In this document: positions 60,501-64,000 of the stretch, piece after piece
Layout: every line of letters starts with the position of its first letter
Numbering within the stretch: the first letter of the stretch is position 1
Position numbers and translations under genes: made by a program
Notes under the pieces: generated by a model
Database searches by the model: none
Told to the model about the DNA's origin: nothing
Seen by the model: only the letters and a program-made list of their open reading frames with translations
DNA from: Onchidella celtica
Taxonomy: Eukaryota > Mollusca > Gastropoda > Systellommatophora > Onchidiidae
DNA: 64,000 nt
Assembly (NCBI GenBank): GCA_963931925.1
Contig: OZ007570.1
Span: forward strand, 63,376,132-63,440,131
Reading direction: 5' to 3'

Positions 60501-61462
60501 CATATTTTCCCTATTTGGCTTTGTAAAATAAGGTGCGCTTCATGACTTCCGCACGTTTGCCGCTAGGTGGCGGTGCCAAATCTGTGCACACTAAAAGCAC
60601 TGGCTGTCTTATCTTATCAATTCTAGTATAAAACTCAATGTCGTGACGTCACCATCAACGAGTCGGCCAATCAAAATCGGCCAATGCCCTCCTGGACTTA
60701 CTGTCTCCTCTCATAGCAGAGGTTGTAGAAGGGGAAGTTATGGAGGTGATAGGTTACTCATTTCAATAGCTAGGGTCATGCTACCCTAGTTCGACAGCAG
60801 AATAATTAACAAATCTGCTCTGTTTGGCAGTCTAGTGAAGTTGATGTCGGTGGCTGACAGTGGACGTGGAATAACCCGCGTAGATGAACCGAGTTAGTAT
60901 TAAAGATGGTAACAGGTACACACTGATCGATTCAAGAAAGGGGAGCTTTACAGGAGCAAGGCAGTAACTGATTAAATACGGAAAAAGTGAACTGAGATAG
61001 ACTGTTTGATCATATTACAGTATATCCTTCGATATTTCGTTTAGGTTCTGTGCTAATATTTTTTACACAGGATACAGGTATTCACATACACACATACACA
61101 CACATACACAAGCAAAGGCACATACACAGATGGCAAAAGGGAGAGAAAGAGTGAGAAAGATAGAAAGAGGTGATAGAGAAGAAAAAAAAAGAGACACATA
61201 GTACAAACTAAGAGAGAGAGAGAGAGAGAGATAGGGAGAGGCAGACAGAGACAGAGATAGAGAGAAAAAGACAGATGGAGACAGACAGAGACATACATCC
61301 CTCCCCTTCCCGTACACCCCCTCCCCTGCGCCTCACACACACACAGGGGGAGCGGTTTGTGCCAGAGATGTCGATAACGTTAATGATATTTGTATACCTT
61401 TGAAGTGAGAGTCACTATGACGATGGCTGTGATGATGAAGAGAGAAATTTACCAGTACTTAC
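57587..61462. other. Intronic sequence, mostly unique
   Basis: About 3.9 kb of the large intron without coding exons. A G-run at 59144-59154, a GA-rich patch at 61135-61300 and a CA-rich patch at 61080-61120 are the only low-complexity parts. The segment 60530-60600 contains a CTCF-like motif. Confidence 0.45.
60560..60572 (+). promoter_or_regulatory. CTCF-like motif
   Basis: CCGCTAGGTGGCG matches the bilaterian CTCF core CCASYAGRKGGCR at 12 of 13 positions (the third base differs). CTCF is present in molluscs and other lophotrochozoans. A single match in 64 kb can occur by chance. Confidence 0.35.
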
Positions 61463-61598
61463 CATCTTTGTTCATGCCAGCTTCAATACATTTCTTCAAC
61501 CTGCAGGCTCGACATTGATTTCTGTGTGTTTTGTCCACTGGACATGACCCTTGGCCTCGAGATTTACATATATATTGACGGTTACGGCGAATGGACCT
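61463..61598 (-). CDS. tll/NR2E1: tailless/TLX exon 1 of those visible (second zinc finger)
   Basis: Acceptor ATATTTCCTCAG, donor GATG|GTAAGT. 45 codons plus one base. It begins [18 protein letters not shown], continues with [19 protein letters not shown] and ends IEAGMNKD. The second zinc finger has cysteines at C-x7-C-x9-C-x2-C; the seven-residue D-box spacing is peculiar to the TLX group (most nuclear receptors have five). The preceding exon must end with the GFF(K) of the P-box region, so the intron cuts the DNA-binding domain between its fingers. I looked for that exon at 61600-64000 on the minus strand and found none. Confidence 0.97.
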
Positions 61599-61885
61599 CT
61601 GAGGAAATATAAAGAAATAGAAAAATATTATGTATGAAAATCTGGAAAATTCTATTCAAAAGAACACTTCTGCGGCAACAAAAAAAAAAGGGGGAGAGGG
61701 GGGGGGGTAAATAAATAAATAACCATAAAGCCTTGGAAAATATTGATTTCTTACTGCTTTAAATGTCAGTTAATTAATTCGTTCACTAGTTAACCAGCAT
61801 ACCATCATGCATCAAACACAGACACATTGACTAATGGATGAGATGATTTATAACAGTCAAAAAGAGAAGAGGGGAGATGAGTGAA

Positions 61886-61958
<73 letters not shown>

Positions 61959-64000
61959 GAGGGAGAGAGAGAAAGAGAGAGAGAGAAGAACAGAAAGTTA
62001 CTACTATTAAACAAAAGCTTAAAATGAACCCAGATGACAGCAGGTCCTAGAGACAAAATGACAGCCTAGGGCAGGAGAACTGCCTCGGATCAACCAGAAA
62101 CTGTTTCAAACCTTTAGTTATTGACCCAATATTACAGGGTTTAAACTTTTCCCAGGTCAAGATACTTTGTAAACCCAAAGGCAAAGAGACATTTATTGTA
62201 CAAACAATATTTGACCTAACTTTCTGTATGTGTTCGAAACTCAACCCCCAGACAATATGCTACAAATCTCTTCAATAAACGTCACATCCTGCACGACCTT
62301 CATTCGATCTATTTCCAATTTGATGAAAAGCCATGAAAATGATTACAAAATCCCATTGTTTCAATTTCGAGACTACAAAACCATGAGATTAACTAGAAAT
62401 ATGAGCCTAGCTATTGAACAGCTTTCACTGGTGGCCATGTTTGCCTTCAGAGGCGGTTGTTAGATCTACAACGTGACGTTTGTGTAGAAATCATTTGGTC
62501 TTCCATTGAATATGTCATCTTAACCGCATAAGCCGATTGTTCGTGTTTTTAGTTCAATAATAGGTTTCAACTCTTAACAGACTGATCGACATTTTAGGCA
62601 TGTTTAGAAGGTTTGACTTTGGGCAACTCTGTATAATATTTCTGTTTTAATTAAATGTCGTTGGCAAATGAAATGAGTTGTCACATAAGATATATTTGTA
62701 TACCGTCTCACCCCCTCCCTTTTTTCTTCAAAACTAAAAAAGAGAGAGAGGGAGAAATTTTCAACGTTGGAGAATAATTATAAATCTGCTGTTGTATTGA
62801 TCATATTACTTGTATAAATTATTTGTTTTCATTTAAATCATGTGACAAGCATGGGATCCGGAAAGCTGCCGTATAACTAAAGCTGCAGTGACCCCAACAT
62901 GTGGAATTCTGTAATGGTAAATCTTGTTTCTAACATTTTATTTAATCCACAACAAGATTCAGTAAAGGATATTGAGGGCTGCAAACATGGGAATACAACA
63001 TGCCAAATCGAATGGTGACAGTCGTGTATGATATCGGTCGATCACCTGGTAGTTTTGTGATTGTAAACTTTCCACACATTTCTCATGTTGTTGTTCACCT
63101 TCTAGTGCTCAGTGCACCAAATCTGAGAAACCTGACTCGATGCCGAATGTTGTACATTTTAAACAACTCTTAATTCATCAATGTACTATCTTAATAGACA
63201 ACATGATATTTCCTTCTTTCTTTCTTTTTTCCCATGCATTTTAAATACATTTTGTAGGTTTCAAAATTCTTGGATATGGCATTTTCTGTCTGGGGACTGA
63301 AGGTTTAGATGACATTGGTAAAATTCCCAAATTTCGTCAAAAATCGCTGGAATTTCTCCGTTAAAATTGCACTAAGTAAGGAGGGATTCGGAGCTTATTT
63401 CTGGACGAACACGAGTAATTTCGAAAAAGGTTACTTCGCCATCCACGCCTTGCCAGGTCTCGTTGGCTTGGACAAGCTGCTTTTGTCCCAGATTTGCAGT
63501 AACATGTCGGGGGATGAGACAGAGACCTCGTGTGACTTTTGTTCTGCAAAGTTACGTGTCAGCAATGCTCTAAGCCCGCCAGCTTTCGTAGCTTCCGACA
63601 GCCAAAACTACGTCCGACACTCCGGGATTTTGGCCGGAATTTCGTCCGTGTTTGGCCAAGATTTACAGAGCAAGGGAGTCAACTCCTAACACAGCAAGTG
63701 TCAAACATTTCCTTCGTTGTTTCTTAAGCTCTGAAGGCAAAAGTTTTTGGAAGCTGAAGGAAAAATGCGATAGCAAAGCTTTGACACCAAATCTCTATGG
63801 CTGAGACTGTCCAGCACATTCCGTGTCACGGCAGCTCAGCACGGGATACAAAACCCTTCCTTTCCAAGGTTGGAGTTACTTTCTGTGTTGGGCACATTCT
63901 TACATTCTGATGTCAAGGCATACAATTCAGTAAAGAACCCTAACCAAACAGCTGCATCAACCACACCTACAACAGCGACAGTAAAACCAACCTAAAGAAA
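61599..64000. other. Upstream intron of tailless, no exon recognised
   Basis: Contains the GA array at 61881-61984 and unique sequence. The balanced, CpG-containing block at about 63390-63720 has frames of 62 to 126 codons with no family resemblance. It is a candidate for regulatory sequence only. Confidence 0.5.
61881..61984. repeat. (GA)n microsatellite
   Basis: About 50 GA units with a few interruptions, about 280 bp upstream (in gene orientation) of the second zinc-finger exon. Confidence 0.95.

Noticed and set aside
63309-63689. 126-codon plus-strand frame, considered as a coding exon or, on the other strand, the missing tailless first exon
   Set aside because: No zinc-finger cysteine pattern and no GFFK followed by a donor site on the minus strand between 61600 and 64000.

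Overview
This is a piece of an animal nuclear genome. It has split genes with GT-AG introns, long microsatellites, minisatellites, LINE 3' ends and non-autonomous DNA transposons. The only host gene I can establish is an ortholog of the orphan nuclear receptor tailless/TLX (NR2E1), which all bilaterians carry. The style of the repeats (ATT-tailed LINE ends with a 'TATAGCGC' hairpin, GATA and TGTA arrays, tRNA-like SINE fragments) suggests a lophotrochozoan, most likely a gastropod mollusc. That placement is an inference from repeat style and is weak.

Layout. Positions 1-39.9 kb contain no recognisable host gene. They hold microsatellites and minisatellites (GATA, a 44-bp unit, TTTC/TGTC, an inverted TGTA/TACA array, a 66-bp GAT-rich unit, a 500-bp CTA/CTG array), a few transposon remnants (hAT-type MITE at 12.4 kb, THAP-domain fragment at 18.6 kb, a reverse-oriented LINE tail at 24.2 kb, two copies of a ~430-bp dispersed repeat) and long stretches of balanced unique sequence that could hold regulatory DNA. 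Positions 39.9-61.6 kb carry seven exons of tailless on the minus strand, transcribed from high to low coordinates. They encode about 340 residues, from the second zinc finger of the DNA-binding domain to the natural stop codon. The first coding exon or exons (N-terminus and first zinc finger) are not found up to position 64,000 and must lie beyond the window.

The 15.3-kb intron after the second zinc-finger exon is a transposon landing area. It holds a 5'-truncated L2/CR1-like LINE with an open reading frame, a second decayed LINE, a 197-bp hAT MITE with a perfect 8-bp target duplication, two copies of a ~400-bp MITE family (a third copy is in a downstream tailless intron), a 63-bp minisatellite, a 318-bp GATA array and a tRNA-like SINE. 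From 61.6 to 64.0 kb I see only intron or 5' flanking sequence.

The observations most worth following up are: a stem-loop at the 3' end of three separate retroelement tails whose paired bases change together while the hairpin is kept; a MITE family inside tailless introns that carries CRE and kappaB-like motifs; a near-perfect inverted tetranucleotide array; and a gene-free 3' flank typical of a developmental regulator. I found no prokaryotic-type system, CRISPR array or intact tRNA/rRNA gene.
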